A DNA stretch of 64,000 nucleotides, taken from positions 496,001-560,000 of the forward strand of contig OZ025794.1 in assembly GCA_964019425.1 (NCBI GenBank), in the 5' to 3' direction. The position numbers and the translations under genes are program-made. This DNA comes from Flectonema sp. DT1601. Taxonomy: Eukaryota > Euglenozoa > Diplonemea > Diplonemida > Diplonemidae. Positions 48,373 through 58,465 of the stretch are shown here, in pieces. Position 1 is the first letter of the stretch. Each line of letters starts with the position of its first letter. Under the pieces are notes generated by a model. It saw only the letters and a list, made by a program, of their open reading frames with translations. It was not told the origin of the DNA and ran no database searches.

Positions 48373-51300
48373 GTAAAGACTTGTCTCTGACACGGAATTC
48401 ACTATTAGATGAGGCACACAACCTGACGACGCGATGCTGCAATAAAACTCTTGCGCTTTGATACTTTATTGAAGCAATACCGTAGACGATCATCATACCA
48501 ACTAACTACCATCATCGTCTTTCAGCTAGTTTGATTTATTTTATTTCTTTGAATCAAATTTAGCAGTTGTAAAAAAAAAAAAAAGAAAAAATGAACACAA
48601 TCCTAATTCTGTTTCTTTTCTATCTCTTTTACCCCTTCCCTCCCTCAAACTACACTCCAGACTTGCTAACTGGAGTGGTTCAGTTCTCAAGTTGTTGACT
48701 GATTGACCGCACTGACCTAATAGTTACTTCAAAAGGTTAAGTTGGTCATTCTATCGTTAACAAGACGTTTGAATTTCTCGTTATGTTATGATACGTCAAA
48801 CGGTTAACCCTTTAAATTTCTTTTTCCCATTTAATTTATAGTTCAGTCCCATACGGCTTTCATTCACCACAAGATATAGCGAAATATATCAGTGTGTTTA
48901 TCCTTTATTTTATTTTTGAAGAATTAAGGTGCATTCTTATCTACTGGAAAAAAAGAAGTGTGCTATTCGGGTAGGTAAACAAATAAAATAAATAAATAAA
49001 TTCAGCAGAGTCTTTTTTTTCTTCTTTTTGCTTATGCAGCTTTTGTTGGCTTCAGCTTGACAAAATCAAACCGCCGAATAAGTAGAAGAAGCACCTGCAT
49101 GAATCAATCAATTTGTAAAACTGATCTACAAAGACAATTTGTTAAGTTAGCCGTGGAAAAAAAAAATGAAAAAGTGAAGAAGAAGAAAATTACAGACTTT
49201 TTCCCTCTTTGTTGATTATGGCGTTTTGGCTGTTATGTATTTTCCTTTTTTTTGTAACTCAACAAATTAAAATAGACAGAGGGTGCTAGCAGTCTGCGTG
49301 TTTATAAATTATTCCCAAATCCCTATCTTGTAAGGAGATCCTTTGTATAATGTTCTTTGTGTTGAAAACCCTTTCTTCCTTTTTAATGTCACAAAGTATT
49401 GTTCTTCGATTCTGTTTTTATTTCGATCATAACAATGGATTTGTTGTTGTCATTTTTTTCCCCCTCAGTTAAGATTATCCGAGAGAGGGTCGATAATTGG
49501 CATTTTCTCAACTGCATTTTGTTGGTCTCTTTTCATTGCAAACCAAGTTTAGCCGATTCTGGTTTGCAATGAATGCTTAATGGTGTTGCCGATTCTCACA
49601 ATTTCAAGGGGGGGAAAGAAGATAACAAATTGATTAATTGTTATGATAATTTAAAAAACAGATATTTTTGTCAGTTTGCGTTGTTACTATTCTGTGTGGT
49701 AAATAACAACACTCACCTTAGCATTACTATGGTTCACTGTAAACCAATACCCGTTTTTAGGCTACTAAGTGGCCTGTTGCTGAATTATTATGTTTTTTTT
49801 TTTTTTTGGAAAAAAAAAAAAAAAAAATTGAGCAAGATTCTTGTCAGAATGTAAAAAAACAAACAAACAAAACAAACGTACAAACTTCACTTTTTTTTCG
49901 TTTGTTTTGCATACTGTCGATCCAAAAAATTAATAAGCTACCTCCTAGCAAGATCGGGTCTACTTAAGTTACTGTTGTCCTCGTAGCTCATGGAGTAACC
50001 CGGTACTCTTCAGTTGGTTGTTCTATTTAACGATTCGTAATGTGCTATGTAATAGACTTCTTCTTATTTATCCATCTTTCTAATAAACTGCTTAAGGAGA
50101 TTATGCTGCAAAGTTAATTCTCCCTTTCAAGTAACCCGTTCGCCAGAAAAAAAAAAAAGAAGAAAAAAAAAACGACCCCCAAAATGCGGTAGTGCCCACA
50201 TCAGTAGTTACCCGATCTCTTTGTTGGTATGTTGATATCGATTAGTTATACTGAAGGTTTCCCTGATTCAAGGAAAAAGACTGTGATTTTTTTCCCTTTT
50301 ACGGGCACAAACGTCGTAGCTATCTGCCCCGTTTTTTTTTCTCTCTCTTGTTTTTTTTCCCCTCCCGTTTTTTTTTCTTTTTTTTTTTTTTTTGAAAAAG
50401 GAAAAATTCCCGATGCCGCAAGTTTTCTTTTTTTGGCTGGCAGCTTTTCACAATGTTAACTACTAGCTCGGGGTAAACAACGTTTCCCTTTTTTTTTTTT
50501 TATTATTATACTAAACAACACGCACATAAAACACAACACTCCATAACGATACTACGCACGATCGACCTGTTCCGTATGAGGCAGTTATGTATCTTTGGTG
50601 ATGTAAAGCGTGTAAACTCTAACTATTTTTCCCCCCTCCTCCCGTCGTCTAGAGTCTGGCATTTTGTTTTGTTATTTTATTAGGGAACTGTAGGTAGCTT
50701 AGTTTGACGGATGAAATGGAAGAAGAAAATGAAACTCGTATGCGACCGTCTTTGCAATTGATAGCAGCCGGTCTCTGGTGGTGAAGTGCCAACCCCAACT
50801 CTCTTCTTGCTCTTTTTTTGTGTGTGACACACGAAGTTGCTCATGTCTTGGTTATATTTCTTTTATATTATATGCCGATGATTTATTGTACCAATTTTTC
50901 TGGGGAGAAAGAAAAAAAAAAGAAAAAAAAAAAACCAGCTAATCTCTCTTTGCGTACCTAACTTCCCTTCCCCCAACTGTTGGTCTTTTTACATGGCAAC
51001 CAAGGTTTGGCCGAGCCCAATTAGTTTTAGCCAGTTGCTTTTTTTTTTAATTGCAGTATCAAGTTACCCACCCACCCATTTTTCTTTTTTTTGCTTGGTT
51101 GTTCTTTAGTTGTAGTATTTGCTAACTATTTGAAAGAGAATAAAATTACCCACCCAGGGCAGTGCTCAGCAGCTTGTCTTTGTTGTGTATTTTTTATCAG
51201 CTGAATTCCCAGCTTGGTACCCCTCTTCTCAACTATTTAAGACATTAAATCGGAAATGCAATGATTTAACTTTTATTTGGTTATTCCCCCTACTTCCTTT

Positions 51301-52530
51301 TTTGTTTAAAAAATTGTGTTATTTGAAATTCCTTTCCCTTTCCCTTTCCCTTTTTTTTTTTTTTGTTGTTTTTTTTTGTTGAAATAATTTCCGACTCATT
51401 TTGATTATAAAAAAAAGATATTAATTAAGTTTCAGTACGATTACCCAGCATCCAACGTATTACTCTTAAGCAATAGTCACTAAACAAGGTAGGTATTAAT
51501 CGTAAGAGTACCAACCAGATGACAGTTGGCTTCGGGGTAAAATCAAAATATTCCTTTTTCAGATCATATCCCACCCAGCTCCTCTTCAGCAAAGAAACTA
51601 AGGGCGATACGATTAGTGAGAGTCAGACCTGAGTAAGTTATGTTTTACGGTATTTCTGTTTCTGTTTTTTTTTTTTTTTTTTTGTTGTTGTGTGTGAATT
51701 TGACTTGTAGTTTAAAAGTTATAGAATTTGTTTTTGTTAAATAGTTAGGAGTTTTTTTTTTTTGTCACATAGATTTTGTATGGAGGAAAAAAAAAAAAAA
51801 AAAAATAGAAGAAAGCGGTGAAATAATATCAAAGCATACATCCTTTCCTTCTTTCTGCCAATCTTGAAGAGGACATACTCTTAGTAGTTGTTTAGATATT
51901 TGTAAGAAAAAAAAAAAAAAAGAGTGGGAGTAATTTTCGGAAAAAGGAAATTATAATCACGTGTCTGTGTGCCATAATTTTTAACAGCGCTTGACACTTC
52001 ATAGGTTACTATTTCACTCAAATAAATGTTTTTTTTTTTTTTTTTTTTTTTTTTGTTAGAGATTTAGTAGAAACAAAAAAAAAAAAAGAAACGAAAGGAA
52101 AGGAAACGAAAGGAACAGGAAGGGAAAAAACACTCAGTAGTAGGGAATGGTATCAGAAAAAAAAAAATCAGAGAGAACATCTTATGTGCCCTGATACTTC
52201 TGCAGTGGGCCTAACAGTCTGCTTGAACCTTGAGCTGAATAGTTAATTACGACATGTTGATGAAATGGAAGAAAAAAAAAGAAAAAAAAAAGAATAGTTC
52301 ATTTCCTTCTCACAGTTGTTACATTTCTCTTTGCTTCCCTGCATGAGGAGAATTCTGGTAAGTACTTTGTCTTTTTATACTTCGCGACGGCGATTTTTTT
52401 TTAAAAAAAATATATTTATCACAACACATAACTCATTTTTCATCAGGTCAGCTACAATAAAACTATTAATACAAAATCGGAATAGCTTTCTGTGTGGTTG
52501 ATTACTTTTCTATCAGGTGGTACATAAAAC
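48373..52530. other. 4.2-kb gene-free region
   Basis: The longest gene-free stretch. No coding frame is credible. It is full of T- and A-runs (for example 49793-49827, 50377-50393, 51353-51364, 51666-51683, 52028-52054). Two short segments, 51563-51632 and 52316-52357, are bounded by an AG acceptor and a GTAAGT donor and could be non-coding exons, but GTAAGT also occurs by chance here. The acceptor of the next gene is CTTTTCTATCAG at 52515. Confidence 0.6.
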
Positions 52531-53526
52531 ATGAGTGACAGAAACGCACTTTTACGTGATATTAAACGAGGTTGTTGTCTACGAAAGACTACGACATTAG
52601 TTAAGAATTCAATTTCCGTTGATTTGGAAATTACGAAAAAACGGAAACCTGCGACAAAAGAAATTACCATGTCAGGTGATGTGAGAGATCGATCTAACTT
52701 ATTAGAATTGAATGGGTGTGATTTCGTGTTGCGATATCAAGATGAAGACATTGGTTTTCATGGAGTATTTCTAATGGGGCAATCTGGTTACTTTGACTGC
52801 ATCATTGATACGGATTGCAGTGAGCGCACCCTTCGAACTATTGAACTAGGCCCTATTGACGGAGTTACAGTAACTCATCTTCGTATAATGATTCAATACA
52901 TGTACGGAAAGCCTCTCAATAATATTAATATAGATGCCCTTGGTGGATTGTATGCAGCAGCAAAGTATTTTCAAATTAATAAATTAAAACAAACAATCCA
53001 ACAAATGGTGAAGAAAATAATAACAAAAGCAACAACACTGATTGAACTGTCGCAGTATAAAATATTACACTCAATTATTGATTATGAGAATTTGGAACTA
53101 GATGTTGATAGCAAACAGTTATCTGAACTACTATCATTTCAGTATCCTGATTTAGACTTTCGATGTGGTGAGCAATTAGCTTCGACTGAAGAAGTGACGT
53201 GGAGTGATTTGAAAGAATTTAGTTTTAATGTTACAAGAGGTTTCTTTTCTTCACAGACAATCCTACGATCCAGTCTTGGAGGTTTTTCTTCTGAAGATGA
53301 TGTGCTGAATTCTATGATTAAGTTTTCAACTATGACTGAACTCGATTTATCGCATCAAAGAGAACTCGCCTCCCAACTTCATCTTCACCACCTTTCAAGA
53401 GAAGGTGTTATTATTGCTAAGGAATGGGAGGCAGTTCATCTCAACAATTTAATTAGTTCTCTATGTGATAGAGTATTCAGCAAACAAAATTCACATTATC
53501 GCTGCTTCCCTGCCTCTCATAATTAA
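52531..53526 (+). CDS. BTB/POZ domain protein (331 aa)
   Basis: The BTB fold lies at about residues 59-155: NGCDFVLRYQDEDIGFHGVF, then GYFDCIID, IELGPIDGVTVTHLRIMIQY, MYG, and LYAAAKYFQINKLKQTI. This is the classic 'D..f.......f..Hk..L...S.yF..........L......f..ll.y.Y.......l.....A....l..L' pattern, although the usual HK is replaced by HG. BTB proteins commonly act as Cul3 substrate adaptors. The rest is helical, possibly a BACK-like region. There is no Kelch repeat. The N-terminus is basic. Acceptor CAG at 52515, 15 bases upstream. Confidence 0.85.
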   Translation: MSDRNALLRDIKRGCCLRKTTTLVKNSISVDLEITKKRKPATKEITMSGDVRDRSNLLELNGCDFVLRYQDEDIGFHGVFLMGQSGYFDCIIDTDCSERTLRTIELGPIDGVTVTHLRIMIQYMYGKPLNNINIDALGGLYAAAKYFQINKLKQTIQQMVKKIITKATTLIELSQYKILHSIIDYENLELDVDSKQLSELLSFQYPDLDFRCGEQLASTEEVTWSDLKEFSFNVTRGFFSSQTILRSSLGGFSSEDDVLNSMIKFSTMTELDLSHQRELASQLHLHHLSREGVIIAKEWEAVHLNNLISSLCDRVFSKQNSHYRCFPASHN

Positions 53527-53769
53527 ATACCACTCTTGGTTGATCCCTTGCCCTACAGGTAGTCTTTTTTGTATTCTCTGTAAACCTTCCCTTGCCTTTT
53601 ACTATTTTAGAATAGTTTTATAATTATTGTAAGGTATTCATCTCCCTTGCCTTTACCTTGTGGTTGATCTGATTGGATTACAGTAATCAGGCAACCGAGT
53701 ACAATATTTACATATATTTGTGTAGCAAGGTATTCGGTCTTATATTTTTACAACAGGAGATGAGAACTA

Positions 53770-55134
53770 ATGACTTTATTAGTCGCAGCATATCTTCCAA
53801 GAAAGCCAACTTGCGAACCTAGCAATACGGATGTAACCGTGTCTGGTACTGTGGAATCAGTTGAAAGTGAGTTTCGTTCATTTTATGTTAGAAATGAACT
53901 CCTTCTGAGGACCAATATCGAAAAACGAAAGATGACAGCTACCACACGGTTTCTTGAGCAACAGGTGCTCTTCGATAATGAGAAGAAGAAAAGATCTTTA
54001 ATAGTTTTTGAAATTACACGGGACCAGACATTAATCGACAATACCTTCTTATCATACGGACAATGGGCTTCATCAAGAAAACAACGGATAGCAGCGTTAA
54101 AAGAAGAAACGAGTAGAAGATTTCATCAAAAACATAAACACCAACAACAAAAGAAGATACACCAATTTAACAAACAAGTAGACACACTCTTTGAAGAGTG
54201 GCAGCGATTACAGAGCTACACAGCTGTTCAAGAGAGGAAAGCATCACTTTTATTTGGTCATGTGCAATATATTAGTAAACAATATTGCAAAGTATTGCGA
54301 ATATTTAGCGACATCTGTAACTACAAAGAAATTAATATCAACATCCTGAGGAGACAAAAAAATGAACGTCGAAAACGAGAAGACTCAGAACTTTCAATCC
54401 GAACCCAAATAGAACAGCAACAGGAGTTTCAATTCTCAATATCTATTTTTTGTACAATTCATATGTCGGGTCATGCAATTATTAAACAACGTGAGCATGA
54501 TGACTTTCAGTTTTTTCTTGACCAACAATCCTGGTCGCTATTGCGTCATAATAGAAACCTTGAAGAGCGGAATATCAACAATCAATACACAACTTACGTT
54601 TCATCTATTCGAAGTATCTGTTCTCAACGTTTGTTAGAAAAGGAAAGCTCAGAACAATCTAATCGCAACAAACTATCAAATGAGGAAAGCGTTTTTAGAA
54701 AAAAATTAGTTGGAGAAGAAGCAGGAAAGTGGTGTCGATCTAGAAAGAGAGAAATAGAAATACAAACAACCATTGAGGATATTAATAAAGCTTTAGATCG
54801 TCTGGTTGATATGTTCTACAGAAGTAGAGTGACCGTCGTACGGAGTGAGATATCATCTCGTTCTTCAATTCAAAATAATTTTGACATAGCAATGATGTTT
54901 TTAATGTCATACTTGCAATCAAAACAAACAACTGAAGTTGCAATGGCGTTACATCACGAGGAAACAGTTTCCAACACTCAAATACTCCCTCTCGTGGAAT
55001 TAGGAAAGAGAGGACAACATATTCACACTCAAGGTAAGGAAAGGAGGGCAATCTATCGCTTATTTAAGAGAGAGAAATTAACGCTTAGAACTGCCGAGGT
55101 ACTCGACCTGATAAACAGAAATAAGTTTTTATAA
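53770..55134 (+). CDS. Long helical, basic coiled-coil-like protein (454 aa)
   Basis: Not recognised. Nearly the whole length is helix-rich with high Gln, Arg and Lys. Coiled-coil-like stretches appear near 110-165 (RRFHQKHKHQQQKKIHQFNK) and in the region around RRQKNERRKREDSELSIRTQ. The layout suits a structural or filament-associated protein of the cytoskeleton or flagellum. The acceptor is TTTTTACAACAG at 53756. An upstream ATG at about 53760 opens a 20-codon ORF in another frame, which could reduce translation. No signal peptide or membrane segment. Confidence 0.72.
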   Translation: MTLLVAAYLPRKPTCEPSNTDVTVSGTVESVESEFRSFYVRNELLLRTNIEKRKMTATTRFLEQQVLFDNEKKKRSLIVFEITRDQTLIDNTFLSYGQWASSRKQRIAALKEETSRRFHQKHKHQQQKKIHQFNKQVDTLFEEWQRLQSYTAVQERKASLLFGHVQYISKQYCKVLRIFSDICNYKEININILRRQKNERRKREDSELSIRTQIEQQQEFQFSISIFCTIHMSGHAIIKQREHDDFQFFLDQQSWSLLRHNRNLEERNINNQYTTYVSSIRSICSQRLLEKESSEQSNRNKLSNEESVFRKKLVGEEAGKWCRSRKREIEIQTTIEDINKALDRLVDMFYRSRVTVVRSEISSRSSIQNNFDIAMMFLMSYLQSKQTTEVAMALHHEETVSNTQILPLVELGKRGQHIHTQGKERRAIYRLFKREKLTLRTAEVLDLINRNKFL

Positions 55135-55435
55135 CAAAACTGATCACTAGAAGATTTTATTAATTAAAATTACCATCTGTCTTGATACTTTACAGTTCCA
55201 GACGTCGTTATATTTCGTTACGTATTTGATAAATTTAACTTTTTTTTTTCTGTTATTTTGACAGGCAGTAATTCACAAACAAAAAAGCATAAGAACAGAA
55301 AACGATATACTCAATGCCGTAATGCTATATTAAGTCGGGTTTGACTAATGCAAAAGGGGAGTGGTGATGTCAATCCCCCCCCCTTTTTTTTTTTTAAATC
55401 CTTTCTACAGGTTCTCTGATTCCGTTAAAAATAAA
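55135..55435. other. Spacer before the EEP gene
   Basis: No gene. A C7T11 run at about 55377-55395 supplies the pyrimidine tract for the acceptor TTTCTACAG at 55410. Confidence 0.6.
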
Positions 55436-56389
55436 ATGAAACTCAGAATAGCAACTCTCAACGTCGGTTGTTTTATAAGCCCACTAACAGATTTCGAGTC
55501 ACACATCGATAAAGAGATTAATATTTTGTGTATTCAAGAAGGAAGAGATGACCGTACCGTTCGAGAGTTTGCAGAACTTCTTGGTATGGAAATCGTTGCA
55601 AGTGGAGTAGCAGATTTCAACCTAACAAATGCAATTCTTGTTAGAAACATCCCAGGGTTAGTCACAGCAACCTTTCCAAGAAAATGGGATTTATTAGCAT
55701 CGTGGGGTGAGAAGAGAGTGGCATCGGTGTCTAGAATTCACCTTCATGAAATAGACATTTGTTTTGATATTATTAACACACATTTAGACGCCTATCGAGA
55801 ACAATGTCGACTCGAACAACTTGAATTACTAACCAGGTATATATCTGAAGATCATAGTCGTGATACAGAAGACCATCCTGAACTGTCATCAGTTAAAGAA
55901 AATTGTTTAATGAGCAGTAAATTATTCGAAATGAAACAAAAAGGTTCTATTTCAGAACAGGGTTATCAAGGAGCAATGTCCGCAATTTATGTTAAAGAAG
56001 CCGATAAAGCAATCAAACAAAAACCAATACAAAAGCAACCAGAAGGAACCATAATAGTAGGTGACTTAAACAGCCTAACAGTATCAGACTATCCTGGGGA
56101 ACTCTTATCAAGATTACGTGATTTACGATATCGAGCAACAGTTGAAGCTCCTCGGTTTTCAGTAACATCATCACTCTCAACTCTTTACAATTACACTGAT
56201 TCTCTCGCATTAGCAACGTCTTTAGTTGGTGATCGCTATACGACACCTCATTCGGTTAGAGTTGATTATGTTTATTTTAGTAAGTCTCTCACTCCTTTTA
56301 TAAAGGAACTCTCACAGACACATACGTCAATGAAATGCACTGACCATTCCATGGTTGACGTCTCTATTATATTTCAGAAACAACTTTAG
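55436..56389 (+). CDS. Endonuclease/exonuclease/phosphatase (EEP) superfamily enzyme (317 aa)
   Basis: The whole EEP catalytic set is visible: N9 (ATLNVG), E35 (CIQEGRD), N114-T-H116 (INTHLDAY), D210-L-N212 (VGDLNS), D in RVDYVYFS, and D303-H304 (CTDHSMVD). These residues bind a metal and carry out phosphoester hydrolysis in sphingomyelinases, inositol-5-phosphatases, deadenylases and AP endonucleases. The sequence lacks an obvious signal peptide or membrane helix. An insertion rich in Lys/Gln lies around 180-200. The specific substrate cannot be told. The ATG at 55436 follows the acceptor CAG at 55410; the open frame upstream runs through a C/T tract and is not used. Confidence 0.88.
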   Translation: MKLRIATLNVGCFISPLTDFESHIDKEINILCIQEGRDDRTVREFAELLGMEIVASGVADFNLTNAILVRNIPGLVTATFPRKWDLLASWGEKRVASVSRIHLHEIDICFDIINTHLDAYREQCRLEQLELLTRYISEDHSRDTEDHPELSSVKENCLMSSKLFEMKQKGSISEQGYQGAMSAIYVKEADKAIKQKPIQKQPEGTIIVGDLNSLTVSDYPGELLSRLRDLRYRATVEAPRFSVTSSLSTLYNYTDSLALATSLVGDRYTTPHSVRVDYVYFSKSLTPFIKELSQTHTSMKCTDHSMVDVSIIFQKQL

Positions 56390-56652
56390 ACGTGATTCTG
56401 TAACAATACTGAATTATTGTCCTTCGCTTCGTTTTTTTTTTTTTTCCCCCCCGATGTTTTTTTTGAAACAAAAAACAAGCAAAATAAAAAAAAACCCCCC
56501 TAACCCAGAATATTTTTTGTTTCATTGACATTGGAGATGCTTTATTCTTATTCTAACTTTAGCAATGTCTCTTTTCTGTTGTTTAAAGCTGTTGTGTTAT
56601 TTTTTTTTCTTCCACTCTCTCAGAAAAAAAGATAGAAAAAAAAAAAGTTTAT

Positions 56653-58349
56653 ATGCTACGACGGTTTAGCGTACTCAGACCAGCCAACAGGGGACTGTTG
56701 AAAATATCAAATATTAGTGTGAGACACGCATCGAAATTTATACCATTAAGAAAAGAGAACAATGTTATCAGAGAACCGACGTTGTTAATGCAAGCGGTTG
56801 GGAATCCATTGCTGTTGTATTTTGTGTTATTTGCATCTGCGATAACAATTCTGTTTGATAGGTACTTTGGAATGGCACTCGCTGATGCAGCATCACGAAT
56901 AACTAGAATGTCATACAACGCGTGTATAATATCAATGTACTATAGTCTTATAGATTATATTACTTGGAATGGCTCAGCTGTTGATAAGGTATTGGCTAGG
57001 TGTCGATGCCACGAAGTAGCCTCAGAGAGGATCAGAGAATACATTCTAGGTTTTACTGGTATCTACGTGAAGATGGGTCAGCTTGTAGCATGCATGCCTC
57101 AGATATTCCCTTTAGAATGGTGTATAAATATGAAACCCTGTCTTGACAATGGTCTCGGGATGAGTATTCACGACCTCCGACGCGCAATAGAAGCAAAAAG
57201 ACCATTCGGTTTAGGAGAAATTCTGAATGATGTTTTTGATGATTTCAATATCACTTCTGTTAAGGCAGCTTCACTTGCTGAGGTCCATCAAGCAAGACAC
57301 AAAGACACAGGAGAACGGCTTGCTGTAAAGGTTCAATATATTAACCTGCCAACACAGGTATGTTTTCCCTTCATTATCATCACATTTCTTTCCGAGAAAT
57401 TATTCCTTTGATAACAATTCATAACAAACAGTTAAAAGCAGATGTTACGGTGTTAAGAAAATTACTTTACTTATTGGGATGGCAAGTGGGTCATGATTTA
57501 CAATGGGTTGGTGAGATTTTAACCAAATCAATGGAAGAAGAATTAGACTTCACAAAAGAGGCTGACAATTGTGAAAGGTTTAGAGAAATGTTCTCTGATT
57601 GGGAACAAGTCTCGTCACCAGCTGTTTATCGGTCTCTTTCATCAGAAAGAGTTTTAACAATGGAGTACATTAATGGATTTAACATAAATCAATTGAAGGA
57701 AATTAAAAAACGCAAAATCAATCCTGCGGCTGTCGCTAACCTTGCTGCGGAAGTCATGGCGAGTTCTATTTTTGAACATGGATTTCTACATGCGGATCCT
57801 CACCCTGCAAACATATTCATAGAACCAACGACTTCTGAAGGAGGATGGAGACTTCAGTGGTTAGACCACGGATTGTATCAAAAAATATCACCCGACTTTC
57901 AAAAGAAATACGCAAATCTGTGGTACGCTATTGGAATAAACGACAGACCAAACATTGAAAAAGCCTGTACCAGTTTAGGAGTTAATAATGCTGGACTACT
58001 ATCTGAGCTTCTCAGTGGAAGTCCAAAACCTGTTGAAGGTATTGCTGCACATGATCCGATTGGTAAAAAGGACTTCTTTGTTCCTCACGTTGTTAACAGC
58101 GACGTATCACTTGGATTCTTAGAAGTAATGCACGACATCCCAACAGAAATGGTTTTAGTATTGAAGTGTAATGCTCTACTACAATCCTTACAAAAAGATT
58201 TGAATGTACCCATCACGTTTAATCAAGTAATGTCGAGTGCTGCTCTGAGACATTTGAATCATCTTGAATTCGGTGCTAATCCAAGTTCAAGGACAAAAAG
58301 AATGTGTGAAGATAGAATGAATAATCTTAGAAAACACTTCGAGGAATGA
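56653..58349 (+). CDS. COQ8/ADCK (ABC1 family) atypical kinase-like protein, one intron (540 aa)
   Basis: Exons 56653-57357 and 57432-58349; intron 74 nt, donor GTATGT, acceptor AACAAACAG, phase 0. The UbiB/ABC1 hallmarks are in order: KxGQ (YVKMGQLVACMPQIFP), an Ala-rich nucleotide loop (KAASLAEVHQARH), the VK lysine (LAVKVQY), LDFTKEADNCERF, MEYINGF, the catalytic HADPHPAN and the metal-binding WLDHGLY where others have DFG. Members act in the mitochondrion in ubiquinone synthesis or lipid homeostasis. The N-terminus MLRRFSVLRPANRGLLK is a presequence, and a membrane segment follows at about 55-72. Closest in feel to the ADCK1/5 branch because of the DHG motif, which I hold loosely. Confidence 0.92.
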
Positions 58350-58465
58350 TAAAAACCCTATTGTGGTGAGTATTCATTCTCAATTACTTGTTCAGTTTCT
58401 ATTTATATTAGTTTTTTACCATCAAAAGTGATAATATTTTTTATAACTCAGGCCATTCCAACAAT

